A stretch of DNA of 64,000 nt from UBA1858 sp963976865 (GTDB lineage Bacteria > Pseudomonadota > Gammaproteobacteria > UBA4575): positions 124,001-188,000 of the forward strand of contig CAXBLY010000001.1 in NCBI GenBank assembly GCA_963976865.1, given 5' to 3'. Both the position numbers and the translations under genes were made by a program. Shown in pieces: positions 54,861 through 64,000 of this stretch. The number at the start of each line of letters is the position of its first letter. The first letter of the stretch is position 1. The notes under the pieces are model-generated. The model made no database searches. It worked only from the letters and a program-made list of their open reading frames with translations, and was not told where the DNA came from.

Positions 54861-54990
54861 TTTATATTGATTGCACTAGAGCGCATAGATGTCATTGAAT
54901 GCGTGCTTCCATATTTGATTGCAATCCACTCGCAATAAAAGAGTCAGCAGCATCACATCTCTATATCAGTCACCAAATAAAGCCGACACT

Positions 54991-55188
54991 CTATTTTTTT
55001 GGCATTAGCTGATGAATAAAGTTCATGAATGCCGTTTCAGTCACATCAATGACGCGAACATCCAAACCCGCCAATCTTCGATCTGGTCGTCTTCTACGCT
55101 CCAGTCCCTCTTCAGCAGACGATGAATTTGAATTTAAATCACGTCGCTCCTGATCTGAAAGCCTGCAATTTTTAGTTAGATTCTTCAT
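54991..55188 (-). CDS. Small basic protein with an Arg-rich motif, unknown function
   Basis: 65 residues, not recognised. The centre has a striking basic block ERRRRPDRRLAG flanked by a Ser/Asn-rich stretch, followed by DVRVIDVTETAFMNFIHQL. No signal or membrane helix. The ribosome site is weak. It lies upstream of nothing obvious and downstream of apt on the same strand. Kept because the reading is coherent and the Arg-rich block looks like a nucleic-acid or membrane contact, but it may be spurious. Confidence 0.4.
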   Translation of the reverse strand: MKNLTKNCRLSDQERRDLNSNSSSAEEGLERRRRPDRRLAGLDVRVIDVTETAFMNFIHQLMPKK

Positions 55189-55279
55189 GCGGTATCTTTG
55201 AAGCTATTTCCTATAAGCAATATACTAGCTCCATGGAACAATACTTTTTGCGAGCAAACTCACACTATTTTCCAATCCA

Positions 55280-55792
55280 TCAATACTGAACTATAGAATG
55301 TATTGGTACACCAGGTAGTTTATCCCGTCCTGCTAAAGCAGTTAATTCTACAATAAACGCAAATCCCAAAAGTTCGCAATTAAAATTATCCAGTAACGCC
55401 GCAGTCGCTGCTGCGGTTCCTCCAGTTGCAATAACATCGTCAACGATGAGTACTTTGCTTCCCTGCTTGATTGCATCACGGTGGATTTCGAGACGATCGG
55501 TTCCATATTCCAACTGGTAATCAACTGAATGTATTTCTGCTGGCAATTTGCCGGGTTTTCGAACAGGAATAAATCCTGCGCCCAGATGATAGGCTAGTGG
55601 CGCACCCAAAATAAACCCTCGTGATTCAATTGCAATAATATAATCAATTTTCTGATCAGCCAGGTTATCAGCAAATCGATCAATCACATGACTTAGCCCC
55701 TGATGATCCTGTAACAAAGTAGTGATATCGCGAAACATAATCCCCGGCTTGGGAAAGTCCGGGACATCCCTGATTAAAGACTTTATATCCAT
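55280..55792 (-). CDS. apt: Adenine phosphoribosyltransferase
   Basis: 170 residues from the ATG at 55792; the frame runs on upstream into the hydroxylase gene but MDIKSLIRDVPDFPKPGIMFRDIT is the family start. Apt salvages adenine to AMP with PRPP. The PRPP loop VLIVDDVIATGGTA near 117-130 and ESRGFILGAPLAY near 56-68 are intact. It begins 11 bases after the hydroxylase stop and so may be cotranscribed. Confidence 0.96.
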   Translation of the reverse strand: MDIKSLIRDVPDFPKPGIMFRDITTLLQDHQGLSHVIDRFADNLADQKIDYIIAIESRGFILGAPLAYHLGAGFIPVRKPGKLPAEIHSVDYQLEYGTDRLEIHRDAIKQGSKVLIVDDVIATGGTAAATAALLDNFNCELLGFAFIVELTALAGRDKLPGVPIHSIVQY

Positions 55793-55802
55793 AATATAAT
55801 TT

Positions 55803-56486
55803 TTAGAGTTCACTCCATTTACGCACCAGATTAACGTACACCAGATCGACCTGCTTAGTGTGTTCTTCATCTGCCTGCTTACGTAATAATTTTTCACGCG
55901 CGCAGCTTAACTGATAAAGCAGCGCTCTCTGCTCCGCATCTTTAATCAGGCTCTGAACCCATGTCACTGCAACCATTCGCTTGCCCGAGGTCACCTCTTT
56001 CACCTGGTGTCGTGTAGTTGCAGGATACATGACAGCATCACCCGCAGCATATTTTATCAGCTGCAGGCCATAATCCGTTTGAATAGATAACTCACCACCC
56101 TGATATTCCTCCGGCTGATTCAGGAATATTGTTATGGCCAGATCAGAACGGTACCGCTGCCCCTCCTCGCCCGATACACCCATGACTGGATCATCAATAT
56201 GTTCACCATAATGCATACCCTGCCGATAGCACGCATAAAATGGGCTGGCAATTTTTAAAGGCAAAGCAGCACGTTTATACACTTTATGCCTGACCAAATT
56301 TCCCATCACGATATTATTTAAAGCCACAATTTTCGGGTCATCACTGGCCATCTCCTGATTTTCTTTTACTCTGGCCGCTACAGACCCGGCACTTAACTTT
56401 CCATCGACATAGGTTGCATCTGCCAATAACGTTTGCACTTTCGTTATTTCCTGTGGACCCAGTACATTTTTTAAATGAATCAGCAC
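55803..56486 (-). CDS. Fe(II)/2-oxoglutarate hydroxylase, PiuC/YbiX type
   Basis: 227 residues of the PKHD-type hydroxylase family (PiuC/YbiX), often linked to iron uptake in gammaproteobacteria. The iron ligands fit H-x-D in GEHIDDPVMG (about 97-99) and H in TRHQVKEVT; R in KRMVAVTWVQSLI binds 2-oxoglutarate. The substrate is unknown. No TonB receptor is next to it in the window. Confidence 0.9.
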   Translation of the reverse strand: MLIHLKNVLGPQEITKVQTLLADATYVDGKLSAGSVAARVKENQEMASDDPKIVALNNIVMGNLVRHKVYKRAALPLKIASPFYACYRQGMHYGEHIDDPVMGVSGEEGQRYRSDLAITIFLNQPEEYQGGELSIQTDYGLQLIKYAAGDAVMYPATTRHQVKEVTSGKRMVAVTWVQSLIKDAEQRALLYQLSCAREKLLRKQADEEHTKQVDLVYVNLVRKWSEL

Positions 56487-56536
56487 GATTTATCTCACGT
56501 CCGTTATAATGTTGTTTTTAGCCAAGGATTGCAGCC

Positions 56537-56860
56537 ATGATACTGAAAGTTGTTGTAGATGAGAAAACTATTCCCATTGAAGTACCTGATTATATGCTAG
56601 TTGAAGCAGAAGAGCTTTTTAACAAAATGGACCTGGATATGGACGCTGGCTGGCAAATGAGCCGCGAATGGGTAGACTCTCCAGATAACGTACAGCGATG
56701 TCAAATTGCTGCGGACAAAATCCTAACATCTATACACAACGAAAATGAAAAAATGGCTACCTTAATGGCGGCATATATATTAAAAAAGCTTCCCAACATT
56801 TCTTCAGTTGATATAGATACTGAAGGTGATATGACTCAAACATCGTTTGCGGACAATTAA
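56537..56860 (+). CDS. Hypothetical protein, 107 residues
   Basis: Not recognised. An acidic soluble protein starting with a short beta strand pair (MILKVVVDEKTIPIEVPDYM) and then mostly helical: EAEELFNKMDLDMDAGWQMSREWVD, then CQIAADKILTSI and AATLMAAYIL-like helices. One cysteine, no membrane segment. It is divergent from the hydroxylase and converges with the fadD-like gene, ten bases from its end. Full-length and well-formed, so likely a real gene; function unknown. Confidence 0.7.
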   Translation: MILKVVVDEKTIPIEVPDYMLVEAEELFNKMDLDMDAGWQMSREWVDSPDNVQRCQIAADKILTSIHNENEKMATLMAAYILKKLPNISSVDIDTEGDMTQTSFADN

Positions 56861-56870
56861 AAGTAGTCAT

Positions 56871-58637
56871 CTAGTGTCCAGCGTACATTTGCTCTATTTC
56901 CTGTGCGAACAATTCTTTCACTTTTTCTCGTTTTATTTTCAACGTGGGCGTCAATAAATCATTTTCTATTTCCCAGGGATCAAGCGTTGCAGTGATTTTG
57001 TATATTTGAGCATAACCTGGAAACTCATCCATATACGGACCAATTTTTTTCAGCAATTCTGCTTTTACTGCTTCGTCATTCAGATTTTCAGTATCAATAC
57101 CCTGTAGTCTGCACTGCTCAGGATTCAACACTACTATCGCTGAAAGAAACGGCTTACGTTCTCCAATGACAATTGTCTGATCAAATATCGCGTCCGAACA
57201 AATGGCATGTTCAACATCTGCTGGTGAAATCTTTTCACCATTAGATAACACGATAATATCTTTAACGCGCCCAGTGATATAAATAATTTCGTTTTCAATT
57301 TTAGCAATATCACCTGTATGCAACCATCCGTCTTCAGTCATCACTTTTCGAGTTGCCTCATCATTTTCCCAGTATCCCTGCATGACCGAATCCCCTCGCA
57401 CCATCAGCTCACCGACATCCGATAGTTTTACTTCCACGTGATCAAAGGCAGGGCCAACACTTCCAACAATATTATTATCTACTCTGTTTGCTGAAATTAC
57501 GGGTGAGCTCTCAGTCATACCGTAACCCTGCACAACGTTCACACCCATCCCAATAAAAAACGCATTCATATCTTTGCTAAATGCCGCACCACCCGCGACT
57601 GCAAACTTGAGTCTTCCACCTAATTTCTCACGAATCTTTCTGGCGATCAGAGCATCCAGCAAAGGATGCAGCAGAAACGATACAGACCAACTTTCTGTCC
57701 CCTGCTTATGGCAAAAGACCTTATATCCAATTCGATGAGTGTAGTTAAACAGCTTCTGCGCAATGACTGATTTTTGTTGCACCTGATCTGTGATTCGAGC
57801 ATATACTCGCTCATAAATTCGTGGCACAGAAATTAATATTGTTGGCTTGATAAGTTGCAGATCATCTGCCAGCTGATCGATTGAGCGTGTATAAGTGATC
57901 TCAGCGCCAAAAAGCATAGGCGCATAATAACCAACTGTCCTCTCAAAGGTATGAGACAAAGGTAAAAAAGACAATAACTGGTCTTCTTCTGTTACCAGAA
58001 ATGCGCTTCCGCAATCAGCGGCATTCACCAGTATATTTCGATGACTGAGGATGACACCTTTTGGGCGCCCTGTGGTACCAGAGGTAAAGACGATGGTTGC
58101 AGTATCGTTACAGGAGCAACAGTCAAACTGGAACACGGCTGCTGCATCACTGTTAAGTTCTTCTTTTAAAGCTGGCAGATCAACACCTTCAAGCTTGTCA
58201 ATCAGAACAACACTGCGTAGTGATTCAATTTCCTGTGTAAAAGTTTTAGATAATTCATAGTGTTCTTGCGTTGCTATTAAAAGCAGACAGCAATTGGTTT
58301 TATCCAGAATGTAATGAACATTATCTTCACGATCACTAGGGTACAGAGGCACGGTAATTATCCCTAATCCTGCCGCGGCCTGATCTATCGCAACCCACAT
58401 CACACTATTCGGTAACATGATTGCAATTCTGTCGCCTGCTTTTATTCCAGTTTCGATCAGCCATTTTTGCACAGAGGCAGCTAACGCTCTGGTTTGATTC
58501 CAGGTATATGACTGCCATGCTTCAGCCTGATGATCAAATTCATTAAACGCTGTTTTATCTGGAGTTAAATCAACGCGTGCATTAAAGGTTTGTGCAATTG
58601 TGAATTCATCACTGGTATAGGTAGAGCGTCGCATCAT
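56871..58637 (-). CDS. Long-chain acyl-CoA synthetase (FadD/FAA1-like, AMP-forming)
   Basis: 588 residues. Activates fatty acids to acyl-CoA at the membrane. The AMP-binding P-loop TIVFTSGTTGRPKGV near 185-199, the VQGYGMTESSP motif near 370, and the hinge LHTGDIA...TGRVKDIIVLSNGEKI near 440-470 with the catalytic lysine near the end (TPTLKIKRE) are visible. It resembles the COG1022 (FAA1/FadD15) branch rather than E. coli FadD. It is the last gene of the beta-oxidation set, eight bases after the FadJ-like gene. Confidence 0.9.
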   Translation of the reverse strand: MMRRSTYTSDEFTIAQTFNARVDLTPDKTAFNEFDHQAEAWQSYTWNQTRALAASVQKWLIETGIKAGDRIAIMLPNSVMWVAIDQAAAGLGIITVPLYPSDREDNVHYILDKTNCCLLLIATQEHYELSKTFTQEIESLRSVVLIDKLEGVDLPALKEELNSDAAAVFQFDCCSCNDTATIVFTSGTTGRPKGVILSHRNILVNAADCGSAFLVTEEDQLLSFLPLSHTFERTVGYYAPMLFGAEITYTRSIDQLADDLQLIKPTILISVPRIYERVYARITDQVQQKSVIAQKLFNYTHRIGYKVFCHKQGTESWSVSFLLHPLLDALIARKIREKLGGRLKFAVAGGAAFSKDMNAFFIGMGVNVVQGYGMTESSPVISANRVDNNIVGSVGPAFDHVEVKLSDVGELMVRGDSVMQGYWENDEATRKVMTEDGWLHTGDIAKIENEIIYITGRVKDIIVLSNGEKISPADVEHAICSDAIFDQTIVIGERKPFLSAIVVLNPEQCRLQGIDTENLNDEAVKAELLKKIGPYMDEFPGYAQIYKITATLDPWEIENDLLTPTLKIKREKVKELFAQEIEQMYAGH

Positions 58638-58645
58638 TTTCGAAT

Positions 58646-60676
58646 CTATAATTGACTCCAGCCTGACGATGCCTTGAATCGTTCGCCATGCCTGGACTGC
58701 AGTTCACTCAGACGATCACGTAATTTAATTGGTCCCGCTGTTTTCGCATATTGAACAGGTCCACCACGAAACGGAGCAAAGCCCGTTCCGAATATGACAC
58801 CGGCATCAAGCAGGTCTGCATCTTCAAGAAGCCCTTCTTCCAGACATTTCACGGTCTCATTAACCAGACTTAAAATAAGCCGATCCTGGACAGATTTATC
58901 TATAGATGAATTTGGTTTGTTTTGTTTGGATACTTTTCCATTCTTCCACTGGTAAAAACCCTGACCTGACTTTCTCCCCAGTTCTCCCTGATCAAGCTTT
59001 TGCTGCAACCGATCCGAGACTGGAAGATCAAATGCATCTGCCAGTACTTTTCCAACGTGGCTGCAGATATCAAGACCCACTACATCTGCCAATTCAATCG
59101 GCCCCATCGGCATACCAAACTCCACTGCAACATGGTCAATATCTTCCGGTGCAATGCCTTCATCGACCAGAATAACTGCTTCCATAATATATGGCATGAG
59201 TATCCGGTTAACCAAAAACCCTGGTGACGATTTTACCGGAAGTGGTAATCGGCTAATTTTCTTAACAAAAATTGCCGCATTATCCAGCACTTCCTGATTG
59301 GTATTATTCGTGTGAATAATTTCCACCAACTGCATTTTGGCGACAGGATTAAAGAAATGAAGCCCAACCAGCCTGCCAGGGTCCATTAACTTTTCTGATA
59401 ATGCCTCCAGTGGCAAGCTGGATGTATTGGTGGCAAGAATTGTATCTTTACGAATCTGAGGTTCAATTTGGGCATACAGGGCCTGTTTAGCTTCCAAGTT
59501 TTCATAGATGGCTTCAATCACCACATCGGCTTTGCCAACTCCAACTCCCTGATGATCAGGCATCAGCCTGTCTTTCGCAGCAGTACATAAATGACTTTCA
59601 CGAATTTTACGTTCGAATAAATTATGTGCACGCTTAATTGCAGGCGCAATATATTTAGGCTCACGATCCTGCAATGTCACCTGGAACCCCTGCATGGCAC
59701 ACCAGGCAGCAATATCTCCTCCCATAATGCCAGCACCTACTACATGCACATGTCGCGGCTTAAATGATCCGCTTTTCGCCAATGCTTTCATACGTTCCTG
59801 CAGCATGAAGACACGCACTAATTGCTCAGTAGCAGGAGAGTCGGCAAACAGATCCGTCACTGAATTTGCTTCTTCTATAAAGCGTTGCTGTCTATCTGCT
59901 GAGAAATTTTTCCAGCAATCCAGTAATTTAAAGGGTGCCGGATAATGTGTTTGAGATACTTTCTTCCTGACCTGTTGACGCATGAATAATGCAGTCGCTT
60001 GCCTAGCTACAGGGTAAGAGGCAAGTTTATTAAACCAGGCAGGTGCATATTTCGCTTGTTTACTTTTAATCAACGCAACAGCAGTGACAGACAGTTGCCG
60101 GGATGGCACTGCAGCATCAATTATCCCCATTCCTTTTGCCTGTTTAGCAACAACAGTACGCCCGGCAAGCATAAGCTGAAGTGCAGGCAGATCCCCAATC
60201 AATTCAGGCAGACGTACTACTCCACCGTACCCTGGGTGAATTCCTAAACGTACTTCTGGCAATCCTAATTTGCATTTGGCAGATTTTTCAGCAACACGGT
60301 AGGTACAGGCAAGTGCCAGTTCCAGGCCACCTCCCAAACAAAAACCGTGTATCAAAGCAAGTGAGGGGAAGGACAGCTTTTCAATTAAAGCAAAAACTGT
60401 TTGTCCAAAACGCAATTTTTCAAAGGCAGCCTCACGCGTTTTAAGCGCAGTGAACTCAGTGATATCTGCGCCCGCCAGGAATCCATTAGCTTTTTTAGAA
60501 TTAATAATTAACCCGGCTGCACTGGCAGTTTGCAGGTTCTCCAGAATTTCTTTTAACTCCTCCAGCACATTCCTGGTAAGAATATTCGTACTACCGCCGG
60601 CATAATCAAGGCTAAGCCATATGATCTGATTGTCATCCTGCTCAATCTGCCAGTGTTGATAATTTTCTGCACTCAT
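58646..60676 (-). CDS. Enoyl-CoA hydratase / 3-hydroxyacyl-CoA dehydrogenase (FadJ-like)
   Basis: 676 residues from the ATG at 60676, which overlaps the thiolase stop (ATGA). The N-terminal crotonase domain has GADITEF near 67-73 and HGFCLGGGLELALA near 107-120; the C-terminal dehydrogenase domain has the NAD loop VVGAGIMGGDIAAW near 313-326 and HFFNPVAKMQLVEII. It carries out two central beta-oxidation steps. The similarity is to FadJ/FadB-type alpha subunits, paired here with a FadI-type thiolase. Confidence 0.93.
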   Translation of the reverse strand: MSAENYQHWQIEQDDNQIIWLSLDYAGGSTNILTRNVLEELKEILENLQTASAAGLIINSKKANGFLAGADITEFTALKTREAAFEKLRFGQTVFALIEKLSFPSLALIHGFCLGGGLELALACTYRVAEKSAKCKLGLPEVRLGIHPGYGGVVRLPELIGDLPALQLMLAGRTVVAKQAKGMGIIDAAVPSRQLSVTAVALIKSKQAKYAPAWFNKLASYPVARQATALFMRQQVRKKVSQTHYPAPFKLLDCWKNFSADRQQRFIEEANSVTDLFADSPATEQLVRVFMLQERMKALAKSGSFKPRHVHVVGAGIMGGDIAAWCAMQGFQVTLQDREPKYIAPAIKRAHNLFERKIRESHLCTAAKDRLMPDHQGVGVGKADVVIEAIYENLEAKQALYAQIEPQIRKDTILATNTSSLPLEALSEKLMDPGRLVGLHFFNPVAKMQLVEIIHTNNTNQEVLDNAAIFVKKISRLPLPVKSSPGFLVNRILMPYIMEAVILVDEGIAPEDIDHVAVEFGMPMGPIELADVVGLDICSHVGKVLADAFDLPVSDRLQQKLDQGELGRKSGQGFYQWKNGKVSKQNKPNSSIDKSVQDRLILSLVNETVKCLEEGLLEDADLLDAGVIFGTGFAPFRGGPVQYAKTAGPIKLRDRLSELQSRHGERFKASSGWSQL

Positions 60677-61962
60677 TGCATTGTCTCCACCAGCATTGCT
60701 CCCCCTTGACCACCCCCTATACACAGAGTTGCAATACCTCGATGTGCATTCTTCTGTTTTAATGTATGAATCAAGTGTAATACTATTCTAGCACCCGTCA
60801 TTCCAACCGGATGACCGCATGCCACAGCGCCACCATGGATGTTAAGTTTCTCCTGATTGATCTCACCCCAGGCCTTATTTGCATTTAAATTTTCTTTACA
60901 ATAGGCATCATCGTTAAATGCCGCCAAACAGGCCAGCACTTGCCCAGCGAAGGCTTCATTCAGTTCCCAGTAATCGATATCATCCAGAGTCAGCTCATTT
61001 TTTTTCAATAACAAATCTGTTGCGTGCACTGGTCCCAGACCCATTTCAGAAGGATCCAGACCTGTCCAGTGACAACTGGTTAATTTTGCCATAGGCGTGA
61101 GATTGTATTGTTCCACAAATTTACCTGAAGCCAGCATTAGCCATGCCGCTCCATCACTGATTTGCGCACTGTTACCCGCTGTCACTTTGCCATACGGCTT
61201 ATCAAATACAGCGCGTAACCTGGCTAGCTTATCCATGCTGGAGTCTGGTCGTACACCATCATCCAGTTCATAAAGTTTCCCGTGTTTATCGTAGAGTGGC
61301 TCAATCTCATTGCTGAATATTTCCTCTTCCTGCGCTTTTGCTAATTTCAGATGACTGGCAATAGCGAATTCATCCATCGCTTCTCTGGAGATATTAAATC
61401 GATGAGCAATTTTTTCAGCAGTTTGTCCCATTGACATACTGACCGTAGGATCAGTTAATCCACATAACAAACCAATAACAGGTTTTAGTAGCCCAAGTCT
61501 AAATCTAATAATGGCCTGTAACTTTTTCTGAAACGTTTTTGCGCCCGCAAAATCTGCCAGCCAGTGCGCATAGTCTTCTTTAAACAGTAACGGCGCATGA
61601 CTCATCGCTTCCACACCACCGGCCAATACCAGGTTTGAATGACTCAGTTGAATTTGCGCCATAGCACTATCAAGCGCCTGCATTCCTGATGCACAGTTCC
61701 TTTGCACTGTCCACGCAGGAATAGATTCGGGCAGTGCCAGTCTCAGCCCAACAAGACGTGCAATGTTAGCTTCGTCAGCTCGCGGCATGACACAACCCAG
61801 AATAATTTCATCTATCTTGTCTGCATACTCTGAATGTTTGCTTAACAATGATCGCGCTACTGCCAGTGACATATCAGATGCCGTAAAAGGACCAGGCCTT
61901 CCACGTGCTTTCAGGACAGGGCTTCGGAGTCCGTCAATCACATAAACTGGTTTACTACTCAT
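60673..61962 (-). CDS. Acetyl-CoA acetyltransferase (FadI-like thiolase)
   Basis: 429 residues. The beta subunit that cleaves 3-ketoacyl-CoA. The nucleophile cysteine is in QRNCASGMQALDSAM near 90, the catalytic histidine in GGAVACGHPVGMTGAR near 385, and the second cysteine in ATLCIGGGQGGAM near 415. The C-terminal end overlaps the FadJ-like gene by four bases and its start overlaps the fadE-like gene by four bases, so the set is one operon. Confidence 0.94.
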   Translation of the reverse strand: MSSKPVYVIDGLRSPVLKARGRPGPFTASDMSLAVARSLLSKHSEYADKIDEIILGCVMPRADEANIARLVGLRLALPESIPAWTVQRNCASGMQALDSAMAQIQLSHSNLVLAGGVEAMSHAPLLFKEDYAHWLADFAGAKTFQKKLQAIIRFRLGLLKPVIGLLCGLTDPTVSMSMGQTAEKIAHRFNISREAMDEFAIASHLKLAKAQEEEIFSNEIEPLYDKHGKLYELDDGVRPDSSMDKLARLRAVFDKPYGKVTAGNSAQISDGAAWLMLASGKFVEQYNLTPMAKLTSCHWTGLDPSEMGLGPVHATDLLLKKNELTLDDIDYWELNEAFAGQVLACLAAFNDDAYCKENLNANKAWGEINQEKLNIHGGAVACGHPVGMTGARIVLHLIHTLKQKNAHRGIATLCIGGGQGGAMLVETMQ

Positions 61963-64000
61963 GACTTCCTCCCTTTCCAGTATTCAGCACTGAAATCATC
62001 AACCGCAAATACTTTTAAACGTGCCTGCTGTGCATTACGAATCACATCTGCCTCTGAAGCATTAATGACACCACAGGATACCGCCAGATCCAGGTCAAAC
62101 TTCTTGATATTGCCTAACCGTTTGGCACGCTTGACCAGTGTTTCCAGTGGCGCGGCATTGATAACCTGCTGCAGTGCGTCTTCAAGCCACACAAGTGATT
62201 CGTCTGAATCTTTTGGTACATAGATATCATCTGTCAAAGAATCACGCAGATCCAGATCATCCAGCAACATAGATGATATCTCGTCGTGCAGGGTATCTTT
62301 ACGTGGAATTTGTGGTTTACCCAACGGATAGATAACGACATGCAATGCATGTTTTAATACTTTACCTGGCAAGTTGTATAGCAGTTCCTGCATCGCAAGA
62401 TGGAATCCACGCCCGCATTCGCGCATAGCCCAGTCAACATAAGGTATTTCTTCCGCAGGCTCGCCCCGGTCACGAAAGTATTTAAGTACTACTGAGGATA
62501 AATACAGATAACTTAGCATATCACCCAGTCTTGCTGACACATGTTCACGGCGTTTAAGCGAACCCCCATATTTTGTTAGTGCAACATCAGCCACTAAAGC
62601 AAAATTTGCAGACAAGCGTGTCAAACGTTTGTAATGTGGCTCTACCGATGTGCTAAAAGGCGTTTTTACCCAGTTGGCTTTTGACAACCCCAGAAATATA
62701 CTGCGGCCAATATTTTTAATGACATGCACCACGTGATTCCAGAACGCATGGTCAAATTTCTCTAGCGCAACATTTTCATCTGCTTCTGCCAACGCTTCCA
62801 TTTCCTTATACAGCCAGGGGTGACAACGGATTGCTCCCTGACCAAAAATTATCATGCTACGTGTCAGAATATTTGCACCCTCAACGGTAATTGCGATGGG
62901 CACAGCTTTATAGATACGTGCGATATGGTTGCGCGGCCCAATGCAGATTCCTGACCCGCCATGAATGTCCATTGCATCATCCACAACCTGACGCATGCGC
63001 TCTGTTAGATGATATTTGATTATCGCTGACGCAACTGATGGCTTCGAACCCTGATCCAGGGCAGCGGCTGTGACTGTTCTTGCTGCATCCATCATGTAAG
63101 TGTTGCCACCAATGCGACCCAGCACTTCAGAAACGCCTTCAAACTCGCCAATCGGCATTTTAAATTGTGTGCGTACGCGTGCGTATGCCCCGGTATTTCG
63201 ACTAGCAAATTTGGCAGCGGCTGTAGCAAGTGCTGGTAACGAAATTGCACGCCCATCGGCAAGCGATTCCATTAACATTTTCCAGCCTTTACCGATTTGT
63301 TCCTGACCACCAATAATCCAGTCCATGGGAATAAACACATCGTCACCCTGAGTCGGGCCGTTCATAAATGGAACGTTTAATGGCATGTGGCGATTGCCTA
63401 TTACAACACCTTCAGTGCTTGTTGGGATCAATGCCAGCGTAATACCAAGATTTTCTTCATCACCCAGAATATGATCAGGATCAAGCAGCACAAACGCCAG
63501 GCCGAGCAAGGTTGCTACCGGCGCTAACGTGATATAGCGTTTGTCCCAGGTTACACGCATACCCAGAGTGTTCTCGCCATTATATTCCTGATAACACACT
63601 ATGCCTCGATCAGGCATACTGCCAGCATCTGATCCTGCCTGTGGACCGGTCAGAGCGAAACATGGAATTTCCGTTCCCTTAGCCAGTCGTGGAAGATAGT
63701 AATCACGCTGTTCCTGTGTGCCGTACTCCAGTAACAACTTTCCCGGCCCCAGGGAATTTGGCACCATCACTGTGACACCGGCCGCAATAGAACGACTGGC
63801 AACTTTCATAACCACACATGAATGTGCATAAGCTGAATATTCCAGCCCACCGTATTCCTCTGGAATAATCATTCCCAGAAATTTATTCTCTCTTATAAAC
63901 TGCCAGGTTTCCTGCGAGAGATCAAAATCTTCATTTGTCAGCTTCCAGTCATCTATCATGTGACATAGCTGTTCTACAGGACCATCCAGAAATGCCTGCT
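61959..64000 (-). CDS. Acyl-CoA dehydrogenase, FadE-like (5' end beyond window)
   Basis: At least 680 residues. An ATG at 63959 is not the true start: the frame stays open to the window edge and the upstream codons read QAFLDGPVEQLCHMIDDW, which fits the FadE N-terminal region, so the first part of the gene lies outside. FadE is the first, FAD-dependent beta-oxidation step; LTGPQAGSDAG and DIHGGSGICIGPRNHIAR are visible. The long C-terminal extension (DUF1974 type) is present. Confidence 0.93.
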   Translation of the reverse strand, partial: QAFLDGPVEQLCHMIDDWKLTNEDFDLSQETWQFIRENKFLGMIIPEEYGGLEYSAYAHSCVVMKVASRSIAAGVTVMVPNSLGPGKLLLEYGTQEQRDYYLPRLAKGTEIPCFALTGPQAGSDAGSMPDRGIVCYQEYNGENTLGMRVTWDKRYITLAPVATLLGLAFVLLDPDHILGDEENLGITLALIPTSTEGVVIGNRHMPLNVPFMNGPTQGDDVFIPMDWIIGGQEQIGKGWKMLMESLADGRAISLPALATAAAKFASRNTGAYARVRTQFKMPIGEFEGVSEVLGRIGGNTYMMDAARTVTAAALDQGSKPSVASAIIKYHLTERMRQVVDDAMDIHGGSGICIGPRNHIARIYKAVPIAITVEGANILTRSMIIFGQGAIRCHPWLYKEMEALAEADENVALEKFDHAFWNHVVHVIKNIGRSIFLGLSKANWVKTPFSTSVEPHYKRLTRLSANFALVADVALTKYGGSLKRREHVSARLGDMLSYLYLSSVVLKYFRDRGEPAEEIPYVDWAMRECGRGFHLAMQELLYNLPGKVLKHALHVVIYPLGKPQIPRKDTLHDEISSMLLDDLDLRDSLTDDIYVPKDSDESLVWLEDALQQVINAAPLETLVKRAKRLGNIKKFDLDLAVSCGVINASEADVIRNAQQARLKVFAVDDFSAEYWKGRKS

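Noticed and set aside
55793..55897. Longer N-terminus of Apt
   Set aside because: Residues lie inside the hydroxylase gene; family length fits the ATG at 55792.
1..64000. CRISPR array to go with the Cas6-like gene
   Set aside because: No regularly spaced direct repeats are seen in any intergenic region; nearly all sequence is coding.
1..64000. tRNA, rRNA genes, insertion sequences or phage genes
   Set aside because: No tRNA-like cloverleaf, rRNA block, transposase or integrase was seen; the only RNA gene recognised is rnpB.

Overview
The window comes from a moderately AT-rich gammaproteobacterium that oxidises sulfur. Two things point there. The gene order from pilB through secA, lpxC, the complete division/cell-wall (dcw) cluster, rnpB, rsmI, lpoA and yraN is a typical gammaproteobacterial chromosomal backbone, much as in Pseudomonas. 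A full reverse-type dissimilatory sulfite reductase locus (dsrABEFHCMKLJOP) is present and includes dsrL and dsrEFH, the markers of the oxidative (sulfur-oxidising) pathway. Genus cannot be decided from the sequence alone.

Layout. (1) 0.1-3.9 kb, minus: four surface-polysaccharide genes (WecB-like epimerase, GtrA flippase, GT2 transferase, membrane glycosyltransferase). (2) 4.1-9.3 kb, plus: type IV pilus pilB-pilC-pilD, then coaE and zapD. (3) 9.3-15.4 kb, minus: Nudix/ThiE-like fusion, argJ, secA, an M23 peptidase; a DUF721/DciA-like gene is divergent. (4) 15.9-34.4 kb, minus: lpxC and the dcw cluster from ftsZ back to mraZ, mostly with 4-bp overlaps, preceded by MraZ-box-like repeats. (5) 34.6-35.0 kb, minus: RNase P RNA. 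(6) 35.0-40.2 kb: rsmI, then lpoA-yraN-gmhA/diaA-FAD oxidase. (7) 40.2-51.5 kb, minus: the dsr operon, with a small membrane protein gene downstream of dsrP. (8) 51.9-54.4 kb, plus: a divergent set of five genes (TauD-like dioxygenase, 64-aa protein, Cas6/Cmx6-like protein, cysteine-less DsrC homologue of the RspA type, 67-aa protein) closed by a strong terminator. (9) 54.7-56.9 kb: two small unknown genes, apt, a PiuC/YbiX-type hydroxylase and a 107-aa unknown. (10) 56.9-64.0 kb, minus: a fatty-acid beta-oxidation operon (fadE-like, cut by the window end, then thiolase, FadJ-like and FadD-like).

How the dsr genes work together. DsrC carries sulfur on its two C-terminal cysteines and receives it through DsrEFH. 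The DsrMKJOP membrane complex is thought to oxidise DsrC and generate the trisulfide. DsrL supplies electron exchange with NAD(H), and siroheme DsrAB oxidises the sulfur to sulfite. dsrN, dsrR and dsrS are not in this locus.

Most interesting: the divergent module at 51.9-54.4 kb places an orphan Cas6/Cmx6-like RNA-processing-type protein, with no CRISPR array or other cas gene in the window, beside a DsrC paralogue that has lost both catalytic cysteines. The dsr transcript also appears rich in RNA structure: a nested inverted repeat in the dsrA leader, a hairpin between dsrA and dsrB, and strong stem-loops on both sides of dsrC. A near-consensus CRP/Vfr-type palindrome lies between dsrP and the small membrane-protein gene.
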